This document shows positions 1-13,200 of a stretch of DNA of 64,000 bases, piece after piece. How positions within the stretch are numbered: the stretch's first letter is position 1; every line of letters begins with the position of its first letter. Location of the stretch: positions 5,018,001 to 5,082,000 of the forward strand of contig OY718805.1 in NCBI GenBank assembly GCA_963070105.1, given 5' to 3'. Under the pieces are notes generated by a model. The model had not been told where the DNA came from and searched no databases. It saw only the letters and a program-made list of their open reading frames with translations. The position numbers and the translations under genes are program-made. This DNA is from Litomosoides sigmodontis. Taxonomy: Eukaryota > Nematoda > Chromadorea > Rhabditida > Onchocercidae.

Positions 1-854
1 TCGTACTGGCGATATATCAAATGTAGCGCGCATTGTTTATGCTTTATTCGGACGTAATGCGTATGCATTAAGCTTAGCATGGGTTACCTTCGCATGTGCC
101 ACTGGATATGGAGGTCAGCCTTTGATAAGTGTGTTTCTAATCGAATTCAAAATATTTGGCGAATAACGACATTTGCTTCTTCATGCAAATACCCATAACA
201 AGTAATGACAGTCTTGAATGATTGTTCTAATTTCAGGAGCAATAAATGACATATTGAGTTGGCGAGCCTGGATACCATTAAGTCGTATAACATTTTGTGC
301 ATATCTCATCCATCCTATTCTATTGCAAATTTATTATTTAAGTCGACCACATGCTTTTCACTTCACTACCGTCTATCAAATGGTATGTTGCTCTGTAACT
401 TTGTTTTGTTCCTATCTCACAAAATACTGCATCACTTTTATTTCACAAAAAAAAGCTTATGTGAGGTGAAAATTTCGCTTGACCTATTCATAGCATAAGA
501 CATCGACAATGATTGAGTATTGTTGAAATTGTTGAAAGTGTAGTGTCTGGAGCTTGTGTTTTGAGGTTTTGTTTTTAGTTCTACCAATTTGCGATAGCTG
601 TTGCAATGGCATATTTTGCGGGTTTATTCCTAAGCTTAGCTTTCGAAGTACCCGTGTTTAACTTGGAAACTCTGCTACTCAATAAAATTATGGGAAATAT
701 AAAGGCACGCCGACATCGAAAACCACCGAGGGTGAAAGTAGAATTTGGTGTGGTGAACAACGATGATGCAGACGATACGGCGTTGAAGGAGGCAGTAATG
801 AAGTCGTGTACCTACGCAGTCGCTTTAAGTGAAAAGGAACGAGCTCAGTCATAA
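1..854 (+). CDS. Acyltransferase-3 family membrane protein (NRF-6/NDG-4-like), C-terminal exons
   Basis: Partial gene running in from the left edge; its 5' part lies outside the window. Three exons are visible: 1-113, 237-382 and 579-854, all in frame (intron phases 1 and 0) with GT-AG introns. The translation is hydrophobic and includes LSWRAWIPLSRITFCAYLIH, close to the conserved transmembrane region of the nematode NRF-6/NDG-4/OAC acyltransferase-3 family (lipid or acyl transfer across membranes, named for nose-resistant-to-fluoxetine mutants). Two more membrane segments follow, then a basic stretch (KARRHRKPPRVK) and a polar cytosolic-type tail ending in a TAA at 852-854. Family assignment is firm. 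Substrate and exact paralogue cannot be told, since nematodes carry many members. Confidence 0.85.
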
Positions 855-3800
855 ATGGATTTAATATTTTGTTCTCTTTACTGCTGTTACTGTATTTGAA
901 TTCTCTTTGTGTATAATACTAGGTTTTGAATTTTAGTTACCCTGCATGTCACTTAAGTTTAAGGATAAAGCTGGAAGCGATGAACAGTTGGAAAGTTTTA
1001 AGGGATTTCACATTAATAAAATAATCACATACTTTATATCTACTGATGCTATTGCAGTTGCAATTGGCTGTCAGTAAAATTTCTGCTAAAATTTCTTGTT
1101 TTGCTTGTTTATTTCTTTCTCGTTTAACCTGGATGGCCTTTGACATTGTGAAAAGATATCAGTCATATTTTTGCTAAATCTTATTGAATGTACGAGAAAC
1201 AAATTCATAGGAAGAAAGAAATTCTCTAAAGTTGTAAATTGTAAAAGAAAAGGAATTTGTACTTGTTGGAGGGATAAGGATTAGGGTGCACTCAATGCTG
1301 TCCTGAAATGACAAACTACTGTTGCATTATATAAGTGCGCCGTAAGTGCATGTACAATGCTGTTTTACAAGTGCGAACTTGCGTCAATGAAAAAATCCTA
1401 TCACCTCTGCTGTTGTTTTACTGTTGGAAATGTGGAGGATTTATTTTTCACAGTGAAATATTAGAACGTACTATGAGAATGGCGATGTATCCATTTCATG
1501 CATCGTCGTATTCCTTCCTTGTCGTCCTGCATTCATCATATCATTTGGCAGTGCGGCTTGTTGATGTATTCCAAAAAAAGTATATAGATTTTGCACATCC
1601 TCAAAAAAAGGAACAATTTGATACAAAAACAAATTGCTATGAGAAAGAAGAAAGATCGAGTAGTGCTGGAATGACATCAATTTATAATTCGATAATTCTG
1701 AGAATATTTTCAATCAACCTTCACATGCTTCTGCTGTAACGCTTGTTCGCTACGTCCAGTAGTTCCCATCTGCGACACTCGTAATACTTTGATGCTGTCT
1801 ACACAAGACTAGAATTGAAATGACTACAGATTGACATCGGAAAAGTAAGGGGAAAGAATTGAGACAAATGGTGATAAGCAGCGGCAACTGCATTAAACCT
1901 TAATTTGTACGCTATCAGTTCTTTTAATTTAGCTAAATTAGCAGATATGAGGATTGTTAGTTATTTGCAAGATGCTGGTCAATAAATTGAGTGGACACTT
2001 ATCAGACCTGATATGTTTGTTTGCGTTTCTTCGCTTTATTAGCTGCATTATTTTGTAGCGCTGAAAATCGCAAAATACTTCCGATGAAGAGTATAGTACA
2101 CGTAGCAATAAATAATAAAATGAGGACTGTATTGAATAATGATAGTTCATAAACCATCTACAAAACTTTCCATATTTTCGGTGCACATTCTTTACAAACA
2201 ATTTAAAATTAAAAGTTTCTTTAAAAGTCTATGGAACGATGAATTTTTCATTTATTTTAGGATGAGGTTTGCAGAATTCTAAATTCAGATAAGAATGATC
2301 GCACTTCACTTCGCTCTCAAAGAATTCTATTAATGTGCAAAATTTGTCTAATAGATGGAATTCTGTCGTTTTGTACAAATTAACAGAGACATATACCATT
2401 GACTTCGTCGATATTAAAATCTTCCATTCATGTTGTAACATTAAATTACTTCCCGCCGTATTTTCCAAGATTGATTGTGGAAAACTTCTGCTCACAATCT
2501 AAACCTTGGAATTATCAAGCAAAATTCCAAATTTGTCGAAATTTAGCGAGCAACCGAAATTCCTCTTTTTCGAATATTACTGCTTTAAAAATTCCGTAAC
2601 ATTTCTTGCAACAAAAAACAGCTCTTTTTGTTCCAGGTTAATATCGTTTTGCTCATAATTATTTATTTATATAAATTTAAAATAATTCGACATATACGGC
2701 GAGGAAGTCCTGAAGTTGCTTTTTATCACTGAATGGTGATACAGCATCGGTTCTGTTCAAAAACACTAATAAACTTGGTGGTAAGACAATATGAATCTAA
2801 AAATGAATGCTTATTTTCAAGTGAAGAAACTGAAAGTGAAGAATTTTTCTGGGAGAGAGCAGAATGCGGTAGCATGAGGAAAGGTGTAATTGAGACTTCC
2901 CAGCTTCAAGCTGAGAATTTCGCAATTTGTTTCAGTTTCATAGCACCCATAGTGGGGTACATCATAATGTGATGCATTCAAGTCAGATATATCCATTCTA
3001 GAGATCTCTTGTCGGTACAGGCAAACCAAATTTTTCGAATTCATCAAAAACGCTCGAAAAATTTTGGTTCACATAAGTAAATAAGAGAGACTGTTTTTTG
3101 CATTTAAACGGATTCAAGGTGTAACTTTTCTTAGAGTGGAAAGGAAACGCGGAAAAATCTCATCTCACGAATTATAAAATAAATAGGGGGAGAATCAACC
3201 GCCCGGCTTCTGGAACCGCCTAATGTTAAATTATAGACGGTAGTAAGTGAAACAACCATCCTCTAACTTCAACCGTACAAAAATAAGCACTTTAGATATA
3301 ACACACTCAAAATAAGAATTTTAGACCTGACAAGGAGGACCAGAGACACCCAGATAAGATTACTCCTCAATGCAAAATGAGACGTAACCGTACATATTGA
3401 TACCTTGCAGTGGTAAATTACGATGCTTTATGGTTTGCACTTTGCTATACGCTGCGAGTTAAGCATGGTTGAAGTGGTGGTAGTTGTTGAGAGATGGCGG
3501 AGGGTGGTTTTGATTTCATGTGTCCCTTATTTTGTGTCAGTGTTGGTCTGTATCTCTAGTGATGACCTAATAATTAATTTAAATGTTTCCTTTTTCAGTC
3601 ATGTTTATTTTACTTTGTATACTGTTCAGGTTCCCGCAAGGTGTTTCTTCTGGTGCTCGTAAATATTTTGTGCTTGGAAGCTTGTAATTTAGAGAATTAT
3701 TGAATTTTCTCGGTTCATACGCTATCATGATTTGTAGGTGCTGCTTGATTTTCGCTTTTCAAGATGGACTAATTTGATTCTCCTTCGTTAATTTTCGCTA

Positions 3801-3855
3801 AATTTAAAGTATCCGTCAAATCTCCTGGTTCCGTGAAGTAAGATCGACGGCAGTC
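855..3855. other. Intergenic, no gene found
   Basis: About 3 kb of AT-rich sequence between the acyltransferase gene and TMEM9. Open frames here (for example 1335-1739 on + and 2229-2495 on -) lack family resemblance, coding-like composition or splice-consistent continuation. I read it as 3' and 5' flanking DNA. Confidence 0.5.
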
Positions 3856-5326
3856 ATGCTGCCTATATCGCTATTGTCAGTTCTCCTGTTCTTTTTCTCC
3901 GTCGTCCGCATTCGTGTAAGCTTTGAAATTCTGTTTGCAAAGAAAACGTCATAGAGCATTTCAAGAGATTGCAATTGTTTTGACAGTCCCAGTAAGGCTG
4001 GTTCTTCTGCAAAGGAGTGAGTTTAATTCTTAAAATTCCCTTTCAGGAATGTGAAATATGAAATCTAGTGCTGTTGTAACCATATATGAATGAAATTTGA
4101 TTAGCATATGCAAAGTATGAATTGACCCATTACGATTTTAGGGAAATTTCGAAGATGCTCGGTGTCGTTGTGTTTGTCCATCCACCAAATATTTTGCGCC
4201 GGAAAATCATACAGTGACTGAGGAAAGAAGATATTATACAAAATCAAACATTAACGCTCTCACATGGTAGTGATTTTTTGCTAAACGTTATTAGATTCTT
4301 TTATTTTGACAAAAAATTAGAAACTTGTTTGTGCTCTAGTGTGTAGCACAGTTCCGTGAAACTTTCTAGAACTTCATGAAATACTCTTTTATCTAACGTT
4401 GACATCAGGGTAAACTACTTGCGGAAGATATCTAATTGTAATAGTTTTATGTGTTTAATATCAGTTAGTTGGAGGATTTATCTGTAGCTTTTCAGCAAGC
4501 CACAAACGGTGGTGAAGCCGAATGTTCTCGATGTAGTGGATGCTGCACATTTGGATGCATTTTTAGCAAACTGTGATTGCAAACATGAATCGAGAAATAC
4601 AGTTTTATTGAAAGTATGTTCTATCTGCTGCTTTCCATCAAGGTGAAATTGAACATGTTATCAGTATGTTCATGTTTGTTACTTTAAATAAGGACATTTA
4701 TAATTAGTTGAACGTCGAAATATATAGTTATTAACTATTTTTTCCAGGTTGTTGTAATATTTGTTATTTGCGTAGTCTTTGTTTTGGTTACTTACATGCT
4801 TTTCCTTATGTGTTTGGACCCTATGCTACACAAACAACGTCATTCAGTGCCATATAGACAGCAAAACGATGAGGTATATGATTTTATTGGTGACTATAAT
4901 GGAGGAAAAAGGTATAACTGAAGTTGTAACTTTTGGAATTTCTGCAGGTGAATTTTTTCACTTGATCGCAAATAATACTTTATTACAGATGGAAGACAAC
5001 ATTTTTGCCCGTACAACACCTGTGAATGGTCGATTTTCAGATATTTCACCTTCAATCACAATGCGTTCTCGGAATAGTAAGTTTCTTGAAAATTATAATG
5101 ATCGTTACTACCAGTGGTTACATGTAACGGTCCCGCAAATATGAAATCTTTAAGCGCATGAGAGCGCTTTAGATGACTGAAAAATCCGTTTTTCTCAGAG
5201 AATCATTACTTGACTTTAGTTGCAGATAATGTTTTGGGACGAGTTGAAGCCGAACAAAATCGTTGGATGCGAAAAGTTGAAGAACAGCGGCGGAATATTT
5301 TCACGGATCATACCATGCTTAATTGA
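3856..5326 (+). CDS. TMEM9: TMEM9 family protein
   Basis: Six exons join in frame: 3856-3915, 4142-4266, 4496-4613, 4748-4873, 4989-5076 and 5226-5326, giving 205 residues (human TMEM9 is 183). The N terminus is a hydrophobic signal peptide (MLPISLLSVLLFFF). The luminal part has the family's cysteine pattern (DARCRCVCPS, later ANCDCKHESRN) and a potential N-glycosylation site (ENHT). One transmembrane segment (about 102-123) is followed by a cytosolic tail with the family-typical NVLGRVEAEQNRW and EEQRRNIF. TMEM9 proteins sit in late endosomes/lysosomes, and the vertebrate protein is linked to V-ATPase assembly and to ClC transporters. Start chosen because it opens the signal peptide directly. 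Confidence 0.93.
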
Positions 5327-5479
5327 CGCTCCTTTCATGCACTCATGCTTTGATAAGTTGATTTGAATTAGGATCGGAGTCAATGAAGATTAGTAAAATC
5401 AAGGAAAGCTGGAATTTTTGGAAGCTGGTATTCAAAACGCAGTTCGAAACGAGCGTGCAATTGAGCAATCTCATTCCTG

Positions 5480-5485
5480 AATAAA
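5480..5485 (+). terminator. Poly(A) signal for TMEM9
   Basis: A canonical AATAAA lies about 155 bases after the TMEM9 stop codon, a normal 3' UTR distance. Assignment is by position only. Confidence 0.5.
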
Positions 5486-8400
5486 TTATGTTAACATAAG
5501 TTTTAGCCTTTCCTTTTTCGGCGTTTTTAAATTTTATTAGAAGCTTTGGAACATAGCATTTATTTTATAAAGGATTAGTTACGATTGTTTGCTAAGTGTA
5601 ACTACTTTTGGTTTTTCTGTATATATATACATATTGATCGTCCTATTTTTTTCTGTTCTACGTATTCATTTTTTCAGTGAAGAGGAAATTATTTTCTTGG
5701 TCTTTGCCGGATTATGACGTAAAGTGAAATGAAATTTAGAGTTTTCGGATGCTTAAAATGAAAAGAAGTATGTTTAGAGCTGTTTATGCTAATGCGAATA
5801 TAAGCATAACCGGATAAAGCTTTTTCCTGGACAATGTGTGTCTCATGAATCGACAGGTTTTGTTTAGACTGAAGGCGGAGTGAGATCCTGTGCTTTAAGT
5901 TTGTTTCTATGCGTTTACTAAATTATTTGCCAACTGACGGGAGTTTTTACAAATCTCGATATTTCCAGGAATTTACGTCTGAAAGATTAATAGTAGGATA
6001 GTGACATAAGTCTTTCTTGTGGTGTCGCTGTAGCTAAATGCAAGTAAGTATATGCTTTTTATCATTTTTGTATGCAGTGCTATCGAAAAAAAGTGCTACT
6101 TGCTTCCGAAAGTTAGCACGTAGCTTGTGCTGCAGTTGCTAATGGAGTGGTTTGTTATTTTGTCATGGAAGAATATGGATGAGCTGTAGAATTCAGCTTT
6201 GTCAAATCGTCTGCATATTTTTTCTTTGTATTAAATTTTTTTTTATTTAATCGCCTTTGTTCGGTTTTATATATTTTAGTAATTTCGAGTTTATTAAACC
6301 TGATAGGGATTATAAATATGGCAGAACTGAGGCAAATATGCTGTTACAGAATATATACAGAAACTTGTTCAATAGGAGAGTAAAAAAACGAAACATTGAT
6401 ATAAAATTTCCAACCTAATTTTGAAATGGATGTCGACAAGTCTGTAATAATGTAAGGGAAAAAAGCTCTATTAGGAAAAATCATAGTTTGCATCTTGTTT
6501 AATTTGTGTTTGAGAAATGAGCAAGATAACAATTAGTTCAGGAGCTTGATGATTAGTAGCTAAAAGAGAGCGCTGCATTGTGGTTTGTCCGACAAAGTTG
6601 AAGTGAATCCAAAAAAATCATTGGTAATCTTTCGATTCTTCACGATTAGCCGAAAAAATTGGAATTTCATGTTCGTCAGGGGGAAAAATTAAAGTCAATA
6701 AATCAGGGAGCCTGAAATACATTCCGACATGTATTACTAGAAAAAAAAAACTACTTGTGTTAGAAGAATTTTTAACCTTCTAACTGAAATTTCAGTGCAC
6801 AATGGAAAATTTTTTTCTTTAACTCAACTTTGCCATTTTAATGTGCATTCAACTAAAGAAATGTTGAGTCTACCTTTAAAAATAGCTACTGCTGCTATAT
6901 TCATCCTTAAAAAAAATAACGAACCACAGGAAATTGTGTTTTTTCCTATTCTTCCGGGTAGTGTTACTGTTGAATGTATTTGCAAACTCCCTGTTAACGA
7001 AACTGTTGCACAGGAACCTTTCTTCCATTTGGAAAGTGCTAGCGGTAATATTTTTATTTCTTAGTGATTTCAAGTATTATCTATGTTTTTTGTAGTAATT
7101 GGATTGAATTAAGTAGTTAAATGGCGACTTAGCGTCTTTTGCAAAAATTTTGTGGAAATTGCTCCATGATCTGTGTAATCTAAAATTGTAAGTTAAAATT
7201 GTACTGTAAGTTGATTCCCTGTTTTACGTATTGCGTTCTTGGAAAGGCCTGAAATACAAATAATACATTTAAAATGTTTCTTCAATGGATATGTATGCCA
7301 TGTTTTCCATCTTGAAGGCTGAAAAAAATCTTGATGCTGTAGTTTTCCTTTTATCCCCAAATATCTCGTTATCTATCAGAGAGCAACGAGAAAGGAAAGG
7401 AAAGATACAACTTTGAGTGGCAGAATTCGGATTTGTGGCTTGCGGTTTTTTCAAAGCCTAACGGAAAAATGGAGGCGGAGAGATTGCGGCAATAAGGTTG
7501 GATAAGAAAGGTAAAAGCAATAAATCATCCTCTCACAAACATCGGAATCTATCACATCTTTAATTATTGTGTTATGCAGCACCTTCAAATGATATACTTC
7601 CACGAAGGTTCGTTCACCAACTTATTCGCCCTAATCTTCCAACCACTTTAATGATGCACTGCTTTGGCGGAAAAAAAAGGATAAAATCTGCTGTTTAAGG
7701 TAGTTATCTCGTGATTGAATATTACGAACGTAAAGGGCTCATTCCGTTGTAGCGGTATTTTAGTTCATCTGAGTGTGACCCCTTACAGCTCCATTCAAAA
7801 TTTAGATTCATAATTTAGCGTAATAGTTCCCGCTTTCCAGCCATTCGGAATGGGCTTTATGTAGTTTTTAAAAGAAGTTCATTACATAAACAGAATGCTT
7901 AAATGAAGTAGACAGTTCAAAGTTTACGCAGTTTCTGACAGCTTCTACGAGATCCCAAAAAATATAGTGAAAGACCGAATGACGCTCCACTGTTTTAATA
8001 AAGTTGGCTAATTTCTATTTTCTTGTCGAAAATACTCACACTAAATTTCCGTGGATATTTATTGCTTATTAATCAAAATAGAAAGTAAACGGAATTTTTT
8101 CTTATTGAAATAATAAGAAGACGAAATTTACGTGGGAGGATTGTATTTAATGTTTTTCTAACTGCACTCACAAATGGAATTTTTTGATCAAATAATGAAA
8201 CTACTTGATAATACCGCTTGATGATTCATCAGACCTCATACGTTTGTCAACGATAAAATTTCAGATTCAAAGCGGAAGTTATACAATTTCGTAATATATA
8301 TGTGACATTGTGAGCATTCATCCGAATTCTACACAACGAATCGCTCCATGGCTTTTAATTAATATCATTTTGATTTCTAATTTAATTTTTGGAAAAAAAA

Positions 8401-9055
8401 CGAATTAAAAAACGAAAAATGGGAGAGTGTGATGCAGTGCTCGCAGATATTTGTGTACATTGTATAATAACAAATTTGTTGATTGACACTTTGATGCCAA
8501 TTTATTGCCCATTTTTTCAGAACCGATTTTGAAGGTTTTGAGGAAGGACTTTCCACAATAATCATATTTGATGTGATGGCTAATATTTAAATCCTTTATG
8601 CATAACTTTAAATTGTTTGAATTCTAAGCAGCGAATTACTCGATGGCTCTTAATTAAAAGCAGCAAACCTGACAGCCATTACTGCCCCACTTTTTTCTAC
8701 TTTTTTGATGGATTCGTTCCTAACGGATTACTTTCAATATGTAGAAAATGCAAGTAACAAAAGCGATCGACTTGCTTATTTCTGGCAACTGTCACATAGG
8801 GGTTCGTTGAATGCAATAAGTGACTTTACTAAATGGTGATAGGACACTACTGACAGGGGAAATTTTCCTTCTTCCTACGTGAACTTCCGCAGTACAGAAC
8901 TGGAAGGGATATTGAAGGGAAGTGCAAAAGCTTTCGACAAATCCATTTCACTGGGCAAACTGTCTCAAAAACCGATTTTCAGTGGAAAAGCTATTATTGC
9001 TTGAGGTCCATCGCTGTGACGGAAATAGTTAGTGCGATAGAATGAATGAATGAAT

Positions 9056-9074
9056 GTTGTCGTTGTCGTTGTCG

Positions 9075-9171
<97 letters not shown>

Positions 9172-9179
9172 CGTTGTCG

Positions 9180-9262
<83 letters not shown>

Positions 9263-9263
9263 G
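9056..9263. repeat. (GTT)n trinucleotide microsatellite
   Basis: About 208 bases of almost pure GTT, interrupted by GTC units at the left edge (about 9058-9076) and near 9169-9180. To the right it decays into GGT/GAT-rich triplets up to about 9400. All three + frames and two - frames stay open across it, giving poly-Cys, poly-Val, poly-Leu, poly-Gln or poly-Asn, the expected artefact of a triplet repeat. No splice-consistent gene was found using it. Confidence 0.95.
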
Positions 9264-10189
9264 CGATGGTAGCGGTGGTAGCGGTGGCAGTGGTGGTGTC
9301 GGTTGCACTGTTGCTGATGATAGTGGTGATGATAGCAGTAGTAATAGTGGTGGTGGTGACGCCGATGTTGGTGATAATGGTAGCGTCGACGGTGGTGTTG
9401 CCAGGTTGGAAACGGTACTTGCACGAAGGCCATTAAGTGTGGAGGGTGTGGCAAAGGGAGGAGCAAGTGGTGAGAAGCCAATGACGATCGCTTCATCCGC
9501 TGACAAGCGGAACAGCACACTGCTCCCTTCGTCACAGCACTTCATACAAATGTTCATTTGAATTCGTTAATGCTACAAGTACCACTGCTACTACTAATAC
9601 CACTAGCATAACACCACGCTTTCACGCTGATCTGTGAAGTGGTACGTCAGGCTCTCATGCTCGCTCTTTTTTCCCCTTCCTTCAGTTTTATTGAACTTTT
9701 TTACTCCAAGCATTTTCCACAACGGACTTCAATACTGTTATTTCCACGCTTTCCACCACCTAAGTAACACACTTACAAATTTTAAATGTGTTTGACTTTG
9801 TTTTCTGCTAATGGTAAATCTATCTGATGGATTAAGCTAAAAGAATATAAGAGCTAACAATTTTAAATAATCACTGAAAGGATGTTTCCACTTGCAGTGC
9901 TTGGTTAAATGGGCGTTAGATTAGTTTGATTTCCCCGACACACTGTTCCGGTACTTCAAACGTTTCCCTTAATTTAAATTCAAATTTAACAGATTCTGAC
10001 GAAATTGAATGAGTAATGTAATTTTCATTCTCTACTCCATTGTCACTTTTCTTCACCCATCATATTAATTAAATTCTCTACAATTGTCAAACTCGCCACC
10101 GGTCCTTCTATGAGGTCAGCAGTTTAATATGCTGGACAAAAGTTAATACAGTAAAATCGCTGTCTGGGCCTAATTTTTATTACAAATTA

Positions 10190-10203
10190 TTTTAATTTTG
10201 CAG
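10190..10203 (+). promoter_or_regulatory. Probable trans-splice (or cis) acceptor before Pax copy 1
   Basis: The T-rich tract TTTTAATTTTGCAG ends 34 bases before the ATG at 10238. This fits a spliced-leader acceptor that defines the 5' end of the mRNA. The frame is open back to the acceptor, so an upstream coding exon is also possible. Confidence 0.45.
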
Positions 10204-10237
10204 GCGGAACCTTTTTACGCGTTGTTCAAGAAGTGTT

Positions 10238-13200
10238 ATGAGTGAGGGCAATAAAAATATTACTTTTACAAATATTATGGGACAGGTTTGACGACTTTTT
10301 GAAGTTTTCATTTCATACACAATAAGGCATTGATAAGAGTGATTGATTAATATTTGTCTTAACAATTTTGTTTTAAATATTTCTCTCCCTAACATTTCTA
10401 TTTTCATCAAAAAATTAATTAAGAAATCATAGCAATATCTGTAAATTTTAGCTTGAACTACCTTTAATGAGATTGCAATATTAACTGATAAAAAAATTAG
10501 TATTTTTATTTTTCACCTCAAAAATTTTCTTGCAAATCTATGCAGTTTTTTGGAGGGCCGAATTAATCAACTTGGCGGTGTGTTTATAAATGGACGACCG
10601 TTACCGCAGCATATCCGAATTAAAATAATCGAAATGGCTAGTAATGGTATTAAGTAAGTTAAAAAACTTACTGAAAGTTAGTATAGTAACTTATTTTTAT
10701 TAGGAACTACTTTTGCTACTTTTAACTACGCATTTACTACGCATTCTTAATTTTAAATTTAATTTAATTTCACTTTTAATTTGAAAGTTGCTTTTGCCTT
10801 TAATTTTTAATTAAAATAACTTTTAATTACTTTAATTTACTTTTAACTTAGTAACTACTTTTATCTTACTTTAGTAACTGCTTTTGTTAGTAACTCACTA
10901 ACAAAAGTTAGTGTCTTTTTGTTATCAAGTAGTTCTGGGATTTATCATATGTCGCTGGGGCTCAACTTCATCTATAAGGTTTTTTAGCATATAAAGATAT
11001 TGAAAGCTTTAGTTGCTTATAATTGAGTTTAAAAATCTAGGCCTTGCCATATTAGTCGGCAATTACGTGTATCCCATGGAGCTGTGTCAAAAATATTGAA
11101 TCGATATGTCGAAACAGGTTCCGTGTCACCTGGACAGGTTAATTTTCGTTTGAAAACCATATTGCTCTACAATGTAATATTTATACAGTACACATTCGTA
11201 TTTCAAATAATTTCTATGAATTCTGGTTGTCGAAATGGTCATATATAATGTCTGCATGTTGGTAGATCTTTCTATGTCTTAAATATCTTTAGCGGTAGAA
11301 GAAGTGAAAAATACTGAAAGGTTTATTTGGGAGGCATATGGTGCACAATGGCACAGATTCTTTTTTCCTCAAAATTTCATCAGAAACTGATCAAGTTGCC
11401 CCGGGTCATCGCAAGTCGGATTTCGTACCCCCTATCGCGAGATTTATACGCCATTCTTCTAGAGCAGTTGTTGCTGCGCTTTTAGCGCTGTTGTCTTCTT
11501 GATTAGTGAGCAAGGAATAGAATTGAGTGTTCAGGCAGATGTGTGTTAATGAGCGCTTGTGTTGAAATGTTCATTCCTGATTCTTATTTGACAGTTTGTC
11601 AAAAGAATTCTCATTTTTCGAAATTCTGGGTACTTGTCAAACTGGCAGTTAAATTCAAAATTTTCACAGTAGTTTTAAATATTTAAAGTGACGTGATTGA
11701 GATTTGAAGATTTAGAGGAGCAGAGATATTTTTGCTATCAATTCATAATTTTCATTGTCTCAATCGTGCAGTTAACATTCGTTGAAATCGAAGAGACAAA
11801 TTTTCCTGACTTGAAATGAAAAACATTCCAGAATATTTCAGGAGAAAGTATATTGATAGTTGGCATAGTAATTTATTAATATGCCATTCCGAAGGTAATA
11901 TGACTGTCAAGTAATCAATTTATTGTTGAGATACTGCCCCCTTTAATGACTCACTTCAATCTTTTCTGAAAAAACAGTAATTTCAGTCATCTTGAAATTT
12001 ATGTCTAACTACAGATAGGAGGCAATCCACGTTCACGGCTGGCGATTCAAGCTGTTGAAAAGCATATTCTGGAATTAAAAGCAAAATGTCCCGGTCTGTG
12101 CGCAAGTGAATTGCGCTCTTGTCTTATCGAGCAAGAGATCTGTTCCCCGGAAAACGCGCCTACCGTATCTTCTATCAACAGGTGAGTGAGTCTATTTCTG
12201 TTTCCACAACTTTTTGAATTTAAATGAAATGGGAATAATTATGATTATATATTGCCTTCACCGCTATCGTTTTGTCAGTATGTACTTGAGGTAACTGAAA
12301 ATGCAAATTAAAACTTTCAGGCATATTCGATCGAAGAAACTCAACAATTCTAATGACAAAGGAAGAAAAGGAATAAAAAAGGCCTGCCTAAGTCACAGTA
12401 TCGAGCACATCCTCGGTCTACGCACTGGTCTGTTCTAAATTTTCTAAAGCATTCTTTTTATTAAATATGAATAACTGTAGCAAAAAGAAGCAATTACTTA
12501 GATATCATAAATGTGAGGAACATTGTAAGTTCTTTGTTATTCAGGGACGCGGTGAGTACCATTAATACAATAAGTTTTAAATCTATGCATCTCGCAAGTC
12601 GTTCCTTTTTAGAAGTAATTCATCAAATATCAATGCTATTAGTAATGAAATGTAGTAATTCTGATAATGAAATTTGATAAGTCATAGTGGTAATTATGCC
12701 TATAGGAAATTTTTTATTGATGTGTTACACATTTTGGATGAACGAAGGAGTCGAAGAAGGCCACAATCGAATAAGATGTTTCTGATGGCTGTAGTTAAAT
12801 CCTTATTGAGTGAAGTAACTTAAGTTACTTAATGAAAATGTGAAGTAATGAAAATTGAATAACTAATTAGTTAATTGTAAATGAATGATAAAGTACATTT
12901 AGTTAATATTGGTCTGACATATATAAATTGATTATCGGCTTTTATAAGTTGTAGTATTTAAGAAAAGAATTATTTGGACAACGGACAGCCGACGGAATTA
13001 TTGTAGTACTCTTATTAGGTTTACGATATGAAACTGAAAATAGTGTGGCAGTGTTGAGAGAGCAGTGAAATGCTTTTTTCAGACTTTCGGAAGCATTCTC
13101 GAATTAATTTAGTAAAATAATGTGAGCGGAATAAAAGAATTTACCGGCATATTGTTTCCAATTAAGTTACATTCAAATTGGTACATAATTATGGGGCATT

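Larger units (their letters stand above)
5486..10203. other. Intergenic, apart from a microsatellite
   Basis: Nearly 5 kb with no supportable gene. Short frames at 6344-6532, 6795-7064 and 8377-8565 do not look coding. A diverged direct repeat occurs at about 8336-8361 and 8630-8657 (both contain a GCTC-ATGGC-TTAATTAA-like core). The GTT tract and its GC-richer flank (9056-9560) are listed separately. The right part probably holds control sequence for the first Pax gene. Confidence 0.5.

Noticed and set aside
1335..1739. 134-codon plus-strand frame
   Set aside because: Begins without an ATG, no family likeness, and overlaps another frame on the opposite strand.
8994..9561. Five overlapping open frames, including a poly-Gln protein on the minus strand
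   Set aside because: All arise from one trinucleotide repeat, which keeps nearly every frame open. No splice sites or conserved flanking domain support any of them.
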